DNA from: Glycomyces harbinensis
GTDB taxonomy: Bacteria; Actinomycetota; Actinomycetes; Mycobacteriales; Micromonosporaceae
Length of the DNA: 64,000 nucleotides
Assembly (NCBI RefSeq): GCF_900101745.1
Contig: NZ_FNAD01000004.1
Coordinates: 248,001 to 312,000 of the forward strand
Reading direction: 5' to 3'
This document shows positions 36,181-42,404 of the stretch, piece by piece. The translations under genes and the position numbers were made by a program. Numbering within the stretch: position 1 is the stretch's first letter; every line of letters starts with the position of its first letter. The notes under the pieces are model-generated. The model had not been told where the DNA came from and made no database searches. It saw nothing but the letters and a program-made list of their open reading frames with translations.

Positions 36181-36393
36181 CTAGAGCAGGTCGAACAGGT
36201 CATCCCCTTCGGGGGTGAAGCGGGCCGCTTCATCGAGCAGCACCGACAGCACCGCGACCGAGGACGCGAACCGGGTGTGGGCCGTGTTGAGGCCCAGCCC
36301 CTTGTCGGGGACCTTCTTCATCGAGTCGCGCAGGTTCGACATGGCGATGTGGACGGACATGTTGATCTCGTCGGCCTTGTGCCTGGTCAGCAT
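36181..36393 (-). CDS. Small AICE protein of unknown function (70 aa)
   Basis: MLTRHKADEINMSVHIAMSNLRD onward, mostly helical, ending FTPEGDDLFDLL. Its ATG overlaps the stop of the upstream gene (TAATG), a strong sign that both are real and co-translated. No family recognised. It lies between the small-gene cluster and traSA. Confidence 0.7.
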   Translation of the reverse strand: MLTRHKADEINMSVHIAMSNLRDSMKKVPDKGLGLNTAHTRFASSVAVLSVLLDEAARFTPEGDDLFDLL

Positions 36394-36665
36394 TAGAGGC
36401 TCCATTCCCAGCTCTTGAGCTTCGATTCGTGCCGGACGATGGAGACCCGCAGCGACGCGAGATCGGCGTAGGCGTCGGCGAGGGCTTTCTTCAGGACCTC
36501 TTTCTCTACGGCCTGCCAGGCCCCCGAGGAGCCCTCCGGGGCGTAGTCGGTGATGGCTTTCTCGGCGTCCTCGAAGGCGAAGCGGACGCCATCGAGGTTG
36601 CCCATCAGGGCCTCGTACTTCTTGGCGGATCGGGCGTTGACCCCGAACCAGTCGATCTTTTCCAT
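36393..36665 (-). CDS. Small AICE protein of unknown function (90 aa)
   Basis: MEKIDWFGVNARSAKKYEALM start, then a helical protein rich in Ala/Glu/Lys (AVEKEVLKKALADAYADLASLR) ending KLKSWEWSL. ATG 36665 is nine bases from GGAGG; ATG 36671 is the alternative. It is coupled by TAATG overlap to the next gene and is preceded by a copy of the covarying leader element. No family recognised. Confidence 0.7.
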   Translation of the reverse strand: MEKIDWFGVNARSAKKYEALMGNLDGVRFAFEDAEKAITDYAPEGSSGAWQAVEKEVLKKALADAYADLASLRVSIVRHESKLKSWEWSL

Positions 36666-36696
36666 CGGCATTGACCTCCAGGCGTCGTGCCGGATA

Positions 36697-36757
36697 GGCC
36701 ACCGGGCGGTGACCACAAACCCCCACCACCCGGTCTCGGGTCGATGGGGGAATGACG
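36697..36757 (-). repeat. Covarying two-hairpin leader element, copy 3
   Basis: On the minus strand: TCATTC, stem CCCCCA/TGGGGG, GTTTGTG, then stem GGTCACCG/CGGTGGCC. It precedes the 90-residue AICE gene. The conserved linkers match copies at 37973 and 38460 while the stems differ but still pair. Confidence 0.6.
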
Positions 36758-36771
36758 CCACCGTGCAGCGT

Positions 36772-36882
36772 TTAGGCCCGGAACGTGAACCGCGCCCACG
36801 CCCGGCGGAGGAACCACAGGTTCAGCGACAGCGACCCCAGCAGCGCCAGGGCGCCCATCGCGATGAACAGCTCCATCCACAT
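36772..36882 (-). CDS. 36-residue single-pass membrane miniprotein
   Basis: MWMELFIAMGALALLGSLSL is followed by NLWFLRRAWARFTFRA: one hydrophobic helix (about residues 4-24) then a basic tail, so the C-terminus is probably cytosolic. A full-strength GGGAGGTGA lies directly before the ATG at 36882, which is the best evidence it is expressed. It is in the AICE small-gene cluster and may act with the transfer machinery. No family recognised. Confidence 0.65.
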   Translation of the reverse strand: MWMELFIAMGALALLGSLSLNLWFLRRAWARFTFRA

Positions 36883-36911
36883 TCACCTCCCTCTTTCTCT
36901 CTGCGGCCCAG

Positions 36912-37337
36912 TCACATTGACCAGCCCTGTACGAGCTTGGACATGCCCTGGACCTCGTGCTCATTGACGTAGCCCCAGACGGTGAACCGCTGCCCGAACT
37001 TCAGGCAGTCCGCCTGGAGCCGCACTTCACCCGGCCCCGCAGGATCGGCCTCGACCGTCCCGTCACCGCAGACCTCGGACCACTCGGCGATCGCGAAGCG
37101 AACGAACGTGGTCAGGTGGCCCCGAGGGCATCCGTAGGTCCATCGCCACTCCCAGGGGAGCGGGAGGCCCGGGCATTCGCGGGCGAAGAAGTCGTTCAGC
37201 TGGTGCGTCGCGAACTCGTCTTCCGCGTTCCGGCCGGGCCGGTTGGTCTCTTTCTTGATGAGGCTCGACATCCGCGATTCGGCGTTGGCCCACTTGGCGA
37301 CTTCGCGCCTTTCCTTCTGGTACAGCGTGTCTCCCAC
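36912..37337 (-). CDS. AICE protein of unknown function (141 aa)
   Basis: Begins VGDTLYQKERREVAKWANAE from GTG 37337, with AAGGAG eight bases upstream. The N-terminal third is basic and helical. The middle has Trp-rich WEWRWTYGCPRGHL, then FAIAEWSEVCGDG and EVRLQADCLKFGQRF, leaving several Cys/His that could bind metal. No family signature. It is translated in the same direction as traSA and rep. Confidence 0.65.
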   Translation of the reverse strand: MGDTLYQKERREVAKWANAESRMSSLIKKETNRPGRNAEDEFATHQLNDFFARECPGLPLPWEWRWTYGCPRGHLTTFVRFAIAEWSEVCGDGTVEADPAGPGEVRLQADCLKFGQRFTVWGYVNEHEVQGMSKLVQGWSM

Positions 37338-37372
37338 GCTTCAGCTCCTTTCGTTTCGGTTGCAGCCGTTGG

Positions 37373-37720
37373 CTACAGCCACGAGGGGTTGAGTCGGAAC
37401 CAGGTCTCGGCGTCGTGTTGCTCGGCGACGCATTCGACGTGGACGACATGACCGCCCAGCAGGTGCCGGGCGTAGAGGACCACTTCAGGAGGCGGGCCGA
37501 ATTCGAAGCCCGGGTCGGCGCCGGTGGCGTCGCACCAGTCGGCGAAGTCGCGGACGGCGCCGTAGCCCTCGAACCGGCCCGTCAGCTCGCGACCGGCGAT
37601 CCACCGGGGTTGCACCGTGCCGGCAGGAAGCACCTCGGTAAGGGCCTGCCGGAACAGCGCGTCAACTTTGCTCGGATCGCGTTCAGCCGCAGCGTATTTG
37701 ACTGTTGTCGCCGCTATCAC
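37373..37720 (-). CDS. AICE protein of unknown function (115 aa)
   Basis: Start GTG 37720 overlaps the stop of the upstream gene by four bases (GTGA). The protein is acidic with ADWCDATGADPGFEFGPPPEVVLYARH and ends WFRLNPSWL. No motif recognised. Overlap with its neighbour supports a real, coupled gene. Confidence 0.62.
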   Translation of the reverse strand: MIAATTVKYAAAERDPSKVDALFRQALTEVLPAGTVQPRWIAGRELTGRFEGYGAVRDFADWCDATGADPGFEFGPPPEVVLYARHLLGGHVVHVECVAEQHDAETWFRLNPSWL

Positions 37721-37950
37721 TCGCTGCCCTTGGCCCGGTTCTCTTCGATGGCAGCGGCATCCTCCACGACCTCGGTCAGGCCCCAGGCGAAGTCCTTCGC
37801 GTAGTTCCGAACGACCTGGATCTCGCCTGCGAGCTGCTTGGCCTGGGACTCCAGGCGGTTCAGGTGATCGATGAAGCCGGGGAACGAACGGAACTTCAGG
37901 GCCGTGGGGCGCGAAGCGTCATACCAGTTTTCGGGCATCTCTTCGGTCAT
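37717..37950 (-). CDS. Small helical AICE protein (77 aa)
   Basis: MTEEMPENWYDASRPTALKF start at ATG 37950, with GAAGGAAG upstream. The remainder is a heptad-like helix (IDHLNRLESQAKQLAGEIQVV, then WGLTEVVEDAAAIEENRAK), suggesting a coiled coil. The end overlaps the next gene by four bases. A copy of the covarying leader element ends 23 bases before the start. Confidence 0.68.
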   Translation of the reverse strand: MTEEMPENWYDASRPTALKFRSFPGFIDHLNRLESQAKQLAGEIQVVRNYAKDFAWGLTEVVEDAAAIEENRAKGSE

Positions 37951-37972
37951 CGTGATCTTCCTTCTCTGATCC

Positions 37973-38044
37973 GCACATCGGCGTTCGATGCGCACAAACC
38001 CTCACGGCGGCAACAGGTACCGTCTTGTCCATGAGGGAATGAAC
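37973..38044 (-). repeat. Covarying two-hairpin leader element, copy 1
   Basis: On the minus strand: GTTCATTC, stem CCTCA/TGAGG, GTTTGTG, then stem GCGCATCG-AACGC-CGATGTGC. It lies directly upstream of the 77-residue AICE gene. Copy 2 keeps the linkers but changes paired bases in both stems. Confidence 0.65.
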
Positions 38045-38066
38045 TCATCGAGGGGGGAAGGTCTGG

Positions 38067-38429
38067 TCAGCGGAAACGCTCCAGCGCCGCCGCCCGCTCC
38101 TCCTCGGTCTCGAAGTAGATTTCGAACCGGACTACCAGCAGGCCGACCCGGCCCCAGGTAGCGAGGATCGTCTTGCCCTCGGGGTCCGCGTGCCTGCCGA
38201 TGTCGGTCCCGAGCGCGTCGGCGAGGGCCTCCAGATCCCCAACCGTGGTCAGCCCGGTCGTCCAGGTGCCGAAGGAGTGAGCCAACTCCATCTCGACCCC
38301 ATCAAGGGCGATACCAGCGGGCATCTTCGGCGCGAAGTACTCCAGGAGAGCCGTCTCCAGCTCCTCTATCGAGGTGTCGACGTTCGCGCCAAGGGCTTCG
38401 ATCTCGTCAGCAGTTCTCGGATTGCTCAA
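38067..38429 (-). CDS. AICE protein of unknown function (120 aa)
   Basis: Starts at TTG 38429 (LSNPRTADEIEALG), seven bases after AAGGTGA. An acidic helical N-terminus is followed by a compact alpha/beta part (DLEALADALGTDIG, TILATWGRVGLLVVRFEIYF) ending EERAAALERFR. No family recognised. A copy of the covarying leader element lies just upstream (38460-38532). Confidence 0.62.
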   Translation of the reverse strand: MSNPRTADEIEALGANVDTSIEELETALLEYFAPKMPAGIALDGVEMELAHSFGTWTTGLTTVGDLEALADALGTDIGRHADPEGKTILATWGRVGLLVVRFEIYFETEEERAAALERFR

Positions 38430-38459
38430 TGCAATTCACCTTGCCTTTCGGGTAAACCC

Positions 38460-38532
38460 GCACATCGACGTTCGACGTGCACAAACCCCCACGGAGAAGC
38501 AGCTCCTTCCCTGTGCCCGTGGAGGAATGAAC
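38460..38532 (-). repeat. Covarying two-hairpin leader element, copy 2
   Basis: On the minus strand: GTTCATTCC, stem CCACGG/CCGTGG, GGGTTTGTG, then stem GCACGTCG-AACGT-CGATGTGC. It precedes the 120-residue AICE gene. It has 72-73 bases, like copy 1. Confidence 0.65.
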
Positions 38533-38676
38533 CCAGCGACCGCGACACCATGTGTCTATTGCGGACGGCAGGTCAGCCCGGAAAAAGGCAAGCTCAAACA
38601 CCCTGTTGAATTCAGAAACAACGCACCAGCAGAACGAACGCGCAGACTTCTCCATCCGCCCGAACGGAACCACTAG
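38527..38676 (+). CDS. Possible 49-residue CxxC miniprotein, antisense to the cluster
   Basis: MNPATATPCVYCGRQVSPEK start, then a basic Arg-rich tail. The single CVYCG motif resembles half a zinc ribbon. GGAGGA lies directly before the ATG, but too close for ideal spacing, and this sequence is also part of the leader repeat. It may be chance; listed because nothing else codes in the 320-base gap 38430-38751. Confidence 0.28.
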   Translation: MNPATATPCVYCGRQVSPEKGKLKHPVEFRNNAPAERTRRLLHPPERNH

Positions 38677-38751
38677 TCCAGTGCCCTAGCCGGACTCAAA
38701 CCGGCCGCCCCGTCAAAACCCGAGGGAAGGGCCACCAAGCAGCGCCAGCCG

Positions 38752-39117
38752 CTAGCCCTGGGAGACCGGCACCAGGCCCTCAGCCGCGAACTTCTGCGTC
38801 ACGAAGGTCCGGCCCTTGTCGTTGGTGAACTCCGAGACCGAGACCGAGGGACGGTCGAGCTGGACGTACATGCCCTCGTCGAACTCCTCGCCGGGGTCGC
38901 GGGTGAACTCGACCTTGATCTCCTCGCCCTTGGGACGCTTGCCGTTCTCAAACTTCTGGAGCGACTTCGCGAACACGCTCACGACGTAGATCGACTCCTG
39001 CGTGTCGTACGTCATCGCGACCTGCGACTGACCGTCCTTGACGAACGTCTTCAGCTCGGGAGCCTCGGTCACCATCAGCGAGTAACCAGTCAGGTTGATC
39101 GGGAGCTTCTGAAGCAT
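38752..39117 (-). CDS. Conserved AICE protein (121 aa), divergent from the GntR repressor
   Basis: MLQKLPINLTGYSLMVTEAP start, then beta-rich sequence (YDTQESIYVVSVFAKSLQKF, KVEFTRDPGEEFDEGMYVQL, SVSEFTNDKGRTFVTQKFAA). AICEs commonly carry a protein beginning LPI(D/N)LxxYxLMV that looks OB-fold-like; its role is not established, though single-strand binding or regulation is plausible. ATG 39117 follows GAAGAGG. Its promoter has a near-consensus TTGACA box with a repressor palindrome in the spacer, so it is probably the main target of the GntR protein. Confidence 0.75.
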   Translation of the reverse strand: MLQKLPINLTGYSLMVTEAPELKTFVKDGQSQVAMTYDTQESIYVVSVFAKSLQKFENGKRPKGEEIKVEFTRDPGEEFDEGMYVQLDRPSVSVSEFTNDKGRTFVTQKFAAEGLVPVSQG

Positions 39118-39184
39118 CTGAATACCTCTTCCGGGTTGCCTGCCGAGGCCTTCCCGGCAGAGCTGTTCCGCTTGGAACACATCA

Positions 39185-39212
39185 AACATATCATGTACAT
39201 GATGTCTGTCAA
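39185..39212 (-). promoter_or_regulatory. Promoter with embedded operator for the leftward AICE genes
   Basis: Minus-strand TTGACA (39207-39212), a 16-base spacer, and TATGTT (39185-39190). The spacer contains the perfect palindrome ATCATGTACATGAT (39190-39203), ideally placed for repression. Confidence 0.75.
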
Positions 39213-39252
39213 GTAGATCGTAACTCTACAAAAATCGGGCGCCTGTGTTGTG

Positions 39253-39268
39253 CATCATCTACATGATG
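39253..39268. promoter_or_regulatory. Second GntR-type operator
   Basis: CATCATCTACATGATG is a near-palindrome sharing TACATGATGTCT with the first operator. It overlaps the -35 position of the gntR promoter, so it should mediate autorepression. Confidence 0.65.
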
Positions 39269-39282
39269 TCTCTGACGTGCGG

Positions 39283-39288
39283 TACTAT
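39283..39288 (+). promoter_or_regulatory. -10 box of the gntR promoter (leaderless transcript)
   Basis: TACTAT lies seven bases before the ATG at 39295, which puts the transcript start at or next to the start codon. No Shine-Dalgarno is present, consistent with a leaderless mRNA. Confidence 0.5.
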
Positions 39289-39294
39289 GCAGGC

Positions 39295-40071
39295 ATGACG
39301 ATCAGACGAGTCCCTGGCAGGTCGGTCTACCAGCAGATCGCTGACAGCTACCGGCAGCGCATCGAGCGCGGAGACTTCGCCGAGACCGGAAAGCTTCCGA
39401 CTGAACCTCGGATTGCTGAGGAGCAGGAAGTTACGGTCACGACTGCACGCCGTGCCCTCACGGTGCTCAAGGACGAAGGCCTCATCGAGTCAAGGCCTCC
39501 TCTAGGCTGGTTCGTGCGCTCACGGCAACAGCAGATCTACCGCCCTCAGGACGAGGGCCGATCGGTCAAAGCCCTGTCCGAGACTGAATCTTGGGTTCAG
39601 CAGATCAAGAGTGATGGCCGGAAGCCTCAGCAGACGATCGAAGTGGCGATCGAGCGTGCACCCGAGTTGATTGCCACTCGGCTTGCGCTAGCCGAAGGTG
39701 AGAACGTCTTGGCGCGAAAGCGGATTCGATTCATCAACGATGAGCCAATCAATATCAACAACTCGTACTTCCCTATGTCGATCGCCGGAGGGACCGAGCT
39801 AGAGTCGCCTGCCGACATTGAGCGCGGGACCAGCTATCCTCTTGCTCAGCGGGGGATTATCCAATGCAGGTCTGTGCACGAAATTGACGTTCGCATGCCT
39901 ACTCCGGAAGAGAAGCAGAAGCTCGACATCGGCGCGGGCACACCTGTAGCGGTTCATATTGTGACCACGTTTAGCACCCAGGACAACCCGGTTCGGTGTT
40001 CAATCAACGTACTTCCGGGCGATCGGCACCACATCATGTTCACGCATGAATGGGACCCTGAGGGAAAGTAA
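39295..40071 (+). CDS. GntR/HutC-family repressor of the AICE (KorSA-like)
   Basis: 258 residues. The N-terminal winged helix (SVYQQIADSYRQRIERGDF, LPTEPRIAEEQEVTVTTARRAL) is followed by a UTRA effector domain (IERAPELIATRLALAEGENVL, YPLAQRGIIQCRSVHEIDVR). In pSAM2 the GntR repressor KorSA keeps replication and transfer genes off; this one is divergent from the leftward module with matching twin palindromes. ATG 39295 is preferred over a GTG at 39250 because that lies in the operator. The acetyltransferase follows eight bases later. Confidence 0.88.
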   Translation: MTIRRVPGRSVYQQIADSYRQRIERGDFAETGKLPTEPRIAEEQEVTVTTARRALTVLKDEGLIESRPPLGWFVRSRQQQIYRPQDEGRSVKALSETESWVQQIKSDGRKPQQTIEVAIERAPELIATRLALAEGENVLARKRIRFINDEPININNSYFPMSIAGGTELESPADIERGTSYPLAQRGIIQCRSVHEIDVRMPTPEEKQKLDIGAGTPVAVHIVTTFSTQDNPVRCSINVLPGDRHHIMFTHEWDPEGK

Positions 40072-40079
40072 CGGCTGAC

Positions 40080-40967
40080 ATGTCGCAGAAGCTTACTTTC
40101 GCCCGCGCATCGGAAGCAGATTTTTCGGATGCGATGGAGATCATCACCAGTCGCGTTAAGTGGCTTGGAGACTCGGGAAGCCGTCAGTGGAATAGCCGAG
40201 ACTTCTCAGATGACACTCACGAATCCATCGCCGCCGGAGCAACCTGGATTCTTCGAGATGAGACGACCTCTCTCGGAGTAATCAACATGACAACCATTGC
40301 TGATTCTGATTTCTGGACAGATCAGGAGCAGCGCCAACCGGCCCTCTATTTCGGCAGGATGGCGACACACATCGAAGCGCGCGGCAAGGGCCTTGGCGCT
40401 CTTCTGCTACAGCTTGCGCGAGCCTACGCGGCCCAGAACCAGCTACCACGTGTCCGCTGGGACGTCTGGCGTGGCAACCAGGGGCTATATGACTTCTATC
40501 AAGGGCAGGGCGGCAAGCATCTTCGGACCGTCGAGGCAACACATCGTGGCTCAGGGGCACTATTCGAAATTGCGTTTCGATCGGTCCCGGCGCTTCCCGA
40601 TGGCATCGATATTCTTGACCCTCGCGAACGCATCGAAGTGCCGACCGTCAAGCGAATTCCATTCCTGGCTGAAGACGAAACCGGCATTGGGTTCCGGGAC
40701 GGCGTTTCCCACTATCATCAAGTTGAGGGTATTCGCCTCTCATCGGATGGCGAGGACTTGCCTATGACCGTTCCCAATATCGATGCTGTAGCGCAACGTG
40801 TTTATTTCTCTGGGTCCGACTGGCACGTGCAAGATTTCTACGAGTACTCGATTTCTGGATGGAGCAATCTGCCGGAGCTTAAGGAAGGCGTTCCCTACTT
40901 TCTGGAGCACTTCACCGATGGTGCTCGATCTTGCGGAGTCCACCTAGTTGGAGCTAATCTCTACTAG
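40080..40967 (+). CDS. GNAT acetyltransferase, AICE cargo
   Basis: 295 residues. The N-terminal GNAT domain (LTFARASEADFSDAMEII, acetyl-CoA loop HIEARGKGLGALLLQLA, DVWRGNQGLYDFYQGQG) is followed by a ~120-residue C-terminal part of unknown fold. Codon use is visibly more AT-tolerant than the surrounding chromosome (many third-position A/T), a sign of transfer. It is co-oriented with the GntR gene and starts eight bases after it. Substrate unknown; it could confer resistance or modify a toxin, but nothing shows this. Confidence 0.8.
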   Translation: MSQKLTFARASEADFSDAMEIITSRVKWLGDSGSRQWNSRDFSDDTHESIAAGATWILRDETTSLGVINMTTIADSDFWTDQEQRQPALYFGRMATHIEARGKGLGALLLQLARAYAAQNQLPRVRWDVWRGNQGLYDFYQGQGGKHLRTVEATHRGSGALFEIAFRSVPALPDGIDILDPRERIEVPTVKRIPFLAEDETGIGFRDGVSHYHQVEGIRLSSDGEDLPMTVPNIDAVAQRVYFSGSDWHVQDFYEYSISGWSNLPELKEGVPYFLEHFTDGARSCGVHLVGANLY

Positions 40968-41703
40968 CTGTTCTAGAGGTGGCATCGATTCAGGCTCCTC
41001 GGACGCAATTGCTTCAGCATGAGAATAGATGAAGGCCATTCGAACATCGCCGAAGTCCGGCGCGCGAGTGGCCTTCCGTCGTTCTATCCCGCCTCCAGCA
41101 TCCGCACCGACCCACCTTCCCCCGCTTGCCCGTGCTCTCCTACGCCTGCCCTCGCTTCCCTTGGTGTCGTGCTTGGTTGTGGCCTCGGCGTGCTGGTTCA
41201 AACTTTCTATACATCATCAAGGGGCGCGCAAGCGCGCCCTGGCGCTCGCCACTCGCCGCCGCCCGGGGGCCCGCCTCCGGCACCCCAGTCGTCGGCGGCG
41301 GCGGCGCCAGCGAGACGGACTAGACGCAGAACGGCCGGCATGACGCAGGACTCCGGGCCGGGTGGGCGCAGGGGCGCCAGGCAGCGACAAGAGGATGGTG
41401 GGAAGCGTCGCGTATCTCGAACATACGTACGACTATCTTGCGCGAGACTCCGGCTCCGTTCTTGAAGAGGCCGAAATGAACGGCGTCCGGGCCCCCTGGA
41501 ATCGATGCCGTGGCGGTCGGCGGCACCGCCGCAGGGTTCAGTAGGGGATCTTGCCGCCGCAAGCGTCGGCTGCGGCAAGGTGGCGGCGCCGTCGTGGGCC
41601 CGGCTACCAGCGTCCTGAGCCCCGGTGATCCGATGCGGCCTGCATCCCTAGTGCATCTCTAGCGGGGGACAACAGCGGCAATCTCCGGGCACGAACAGCA
41701 AGA
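40968..41703. other. Non-coding right arm of the AICE
   Basis: About 740 bases with no convincing gene. It contains a hairpin at 41222-41239 (GGGCGCGC-AA-GCGCGCCC) next to an AT-rich TTTCTATACATCATCAA stretch. Candidate roles are the cis-acting transfer locus (clt) or a replication origin. The short minus-strand frame at 40944-41201 has no Shine-Dalgarno and low-complexity sequence. Confidence 0.4.
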
Positions 41704-41743
41704 AGCCGACCGGCTTGTGAGAACCGGTCGGCTGATGTTTTTG
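41704..41743 (+). terminator. Rho-independent terminator at the right end of the AICE
   Basis: AGCCGACCGG / CCGGTCGGCT arms (41704-41713, 41724-41733) with a 10-base loop, then GATGTTTTT. It insulates the element from the convergent tRNA-Ser gene. Confidence 0.8.
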
Positions 41744-41763
41744 CAGGTAGACCCTGCCGCTAA

Positions 41764-41822
41764 TGGCGGAGGATAGGGGATTCGAACCCCTGAGAGCTTT
41801 CACTCAACACGCTTTCCAAGCG
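41764..41822. repeat. attR: 59-bp repeat inside the tRNA-Ser gene
   Basis: The element-borne copy of the tRNA 3' part. It is identical to 30871-30929 and reconstitutes a full tRNA gene. The identity begins in the anticodon arm and ends at the encoded CCA. Confidence 0.92.
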
Positions 41823-41851
41823 TGCGCACTAGGCCACTATGCGAATCCTCC
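41764..41851 (-). tRNA. serT: tRNA-Ser (anticodon GGA)
   Basis: 88 bases including an encoded CCA. Acceptor stem GGAGGAT/ATCCTCC, anticodon arm CACGC-TTGGAAA-GCGTG with anticodon GGA, a long variable arm as in all tRNA-Ser, and T-arm CAGGGGTTCGAATCCCCT. It is the integration site of the AICE; its 3' part is supplied by the element. Confidence 0.95.
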
Positions 41852-42025
41852 GCGGAGTACCTTACCCGACGTCCGGAAAGGCCTCCAACTGGGTTGCGAG
41901 GGGTGACCTGTGTTGCACCGGAAGGGCGGAGAGGCCCGGCGAGCGGGCGCGCGGGCACGGTGACGTCGGCGACCTTCCGGGCGCGCCCGGTTCGCCGGGG
42001 CGGGTCGAGTGCGATAGGCTATTGC

Positions 42026-42114
42026 CCGTCCCTCATGCGGCGTCATCTTGTGAACCTCCCCAGGGCCGGAAGGCAGCAAGGATAAGCGAGCTCTGTCGGG
42101 TGTGTGAGGGACCC
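42026..42114 (+). ncRNA. ffs: Signal recognition particle RNA (small bacterial 4.5S type)
   Basis: Contains the SRP domain IV hallmark GAACC...GGGCCGGAAGGCAGCAAGG-type loop (about 42052-42080). The termini GTCCCTCA (42028) and TGAGGGAC (to 42112) pair to close the long helix. A TAGGCT -10-like box lies just upstream at 42015. It forms SRP with Ffh. Exact ends are uncertain by a few bases. Confidence 0.93.
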
Positions 42115-42115
42115 A

Positions 42116-42191
42116 GCCGCCTTAGCTCAGTCGGCAGAGCGTGTTACTCGTAATAACAAGGTCGACGGTTCGATTCCGTCAGGCGGCTCCA
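42116..42191 (+). tRNA. thrT: tRNA-Thr (anticodon CGT)
   Basis: Acceptor stem GCCGCCT/AGGCGGC, D-arm TAGCTCAGTCGGCAGAGC, anticodon loop CTCGTAA (anticodon CGT, reads ACG), and T-arm GACGGTTCGATTCCGTC. Discriminator T and encoded CCA. It lies two bases after the SRP RNA end and may be co-transcribed with it. Confidence 0.94.
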
Positions 42192-42194
42192 GCA

Positions 42195-42221
42195 AGGCCT
42201 CGGTTGCACCGGGGCCTTTTT
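42195..42221 (+). terminator. Terminator after tRNA-Thr
   Basis: AGGCC-T-CGG / CCG-G-GGCCT arms with loop TTGCA, ending in TTTTT. Confidence 0.82.
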
Positions 42222-42404
42222 GCTTGCCGCCGCACCGCGGCCGCGGCCGATTCGCCGCCCCCGCTTCCGATCCTGCCGGTGAAGCGCCGCTCAACCGCCT
42301 TTTCATCGGACCCGCCCCGCCCTATGTTGGGTTCGCCCCTCTGGCGGACGAACAGCGCTGTCCCCATCCGCCGCGCCGGAACACAACTTGAGAGCGAGGA
42401 AGCG

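Larger units (their letters stand above)
30871..41822. mobile_element. Actinomycete integrative and conjugative element (pSAM2-type AICE) in tRNA-Ser
   Basis: A 10.9-kb insertion bounded by the 59-bp repeats. In order from the left it has integrase, excisionase, HUH-type replication initiator, membrane spread protein, FtsK-like translocase, small unknown genes, a conserved AICE-type protein, a divergent GntR repressor, and an acetyltransferase. This module order (rep-xis-int at one end, tra and a GntR regulator at the other) is that of AICEs such as pSAM2, which excise, replicate by rolling circle and transfer as double-stranded DNA via one TraB-like protein. All core modules are intact, so it may be active. 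Confidence 0.92.

Noticed and set aside
40944-41201. 85-codon minus-strand ORF at the end of the AICE cargo
   Set aside because: Its 5' half is Arg/Gly low complexity, there is no Shine-Dalgarno, and its 3' end overlaps the acetyltransferase.
41837-42153. Small ORFs over tRNA-Ser, ffs and tRNA-Thr
   Set aside because: They overlap RNA genes on either strand and have no coding features.
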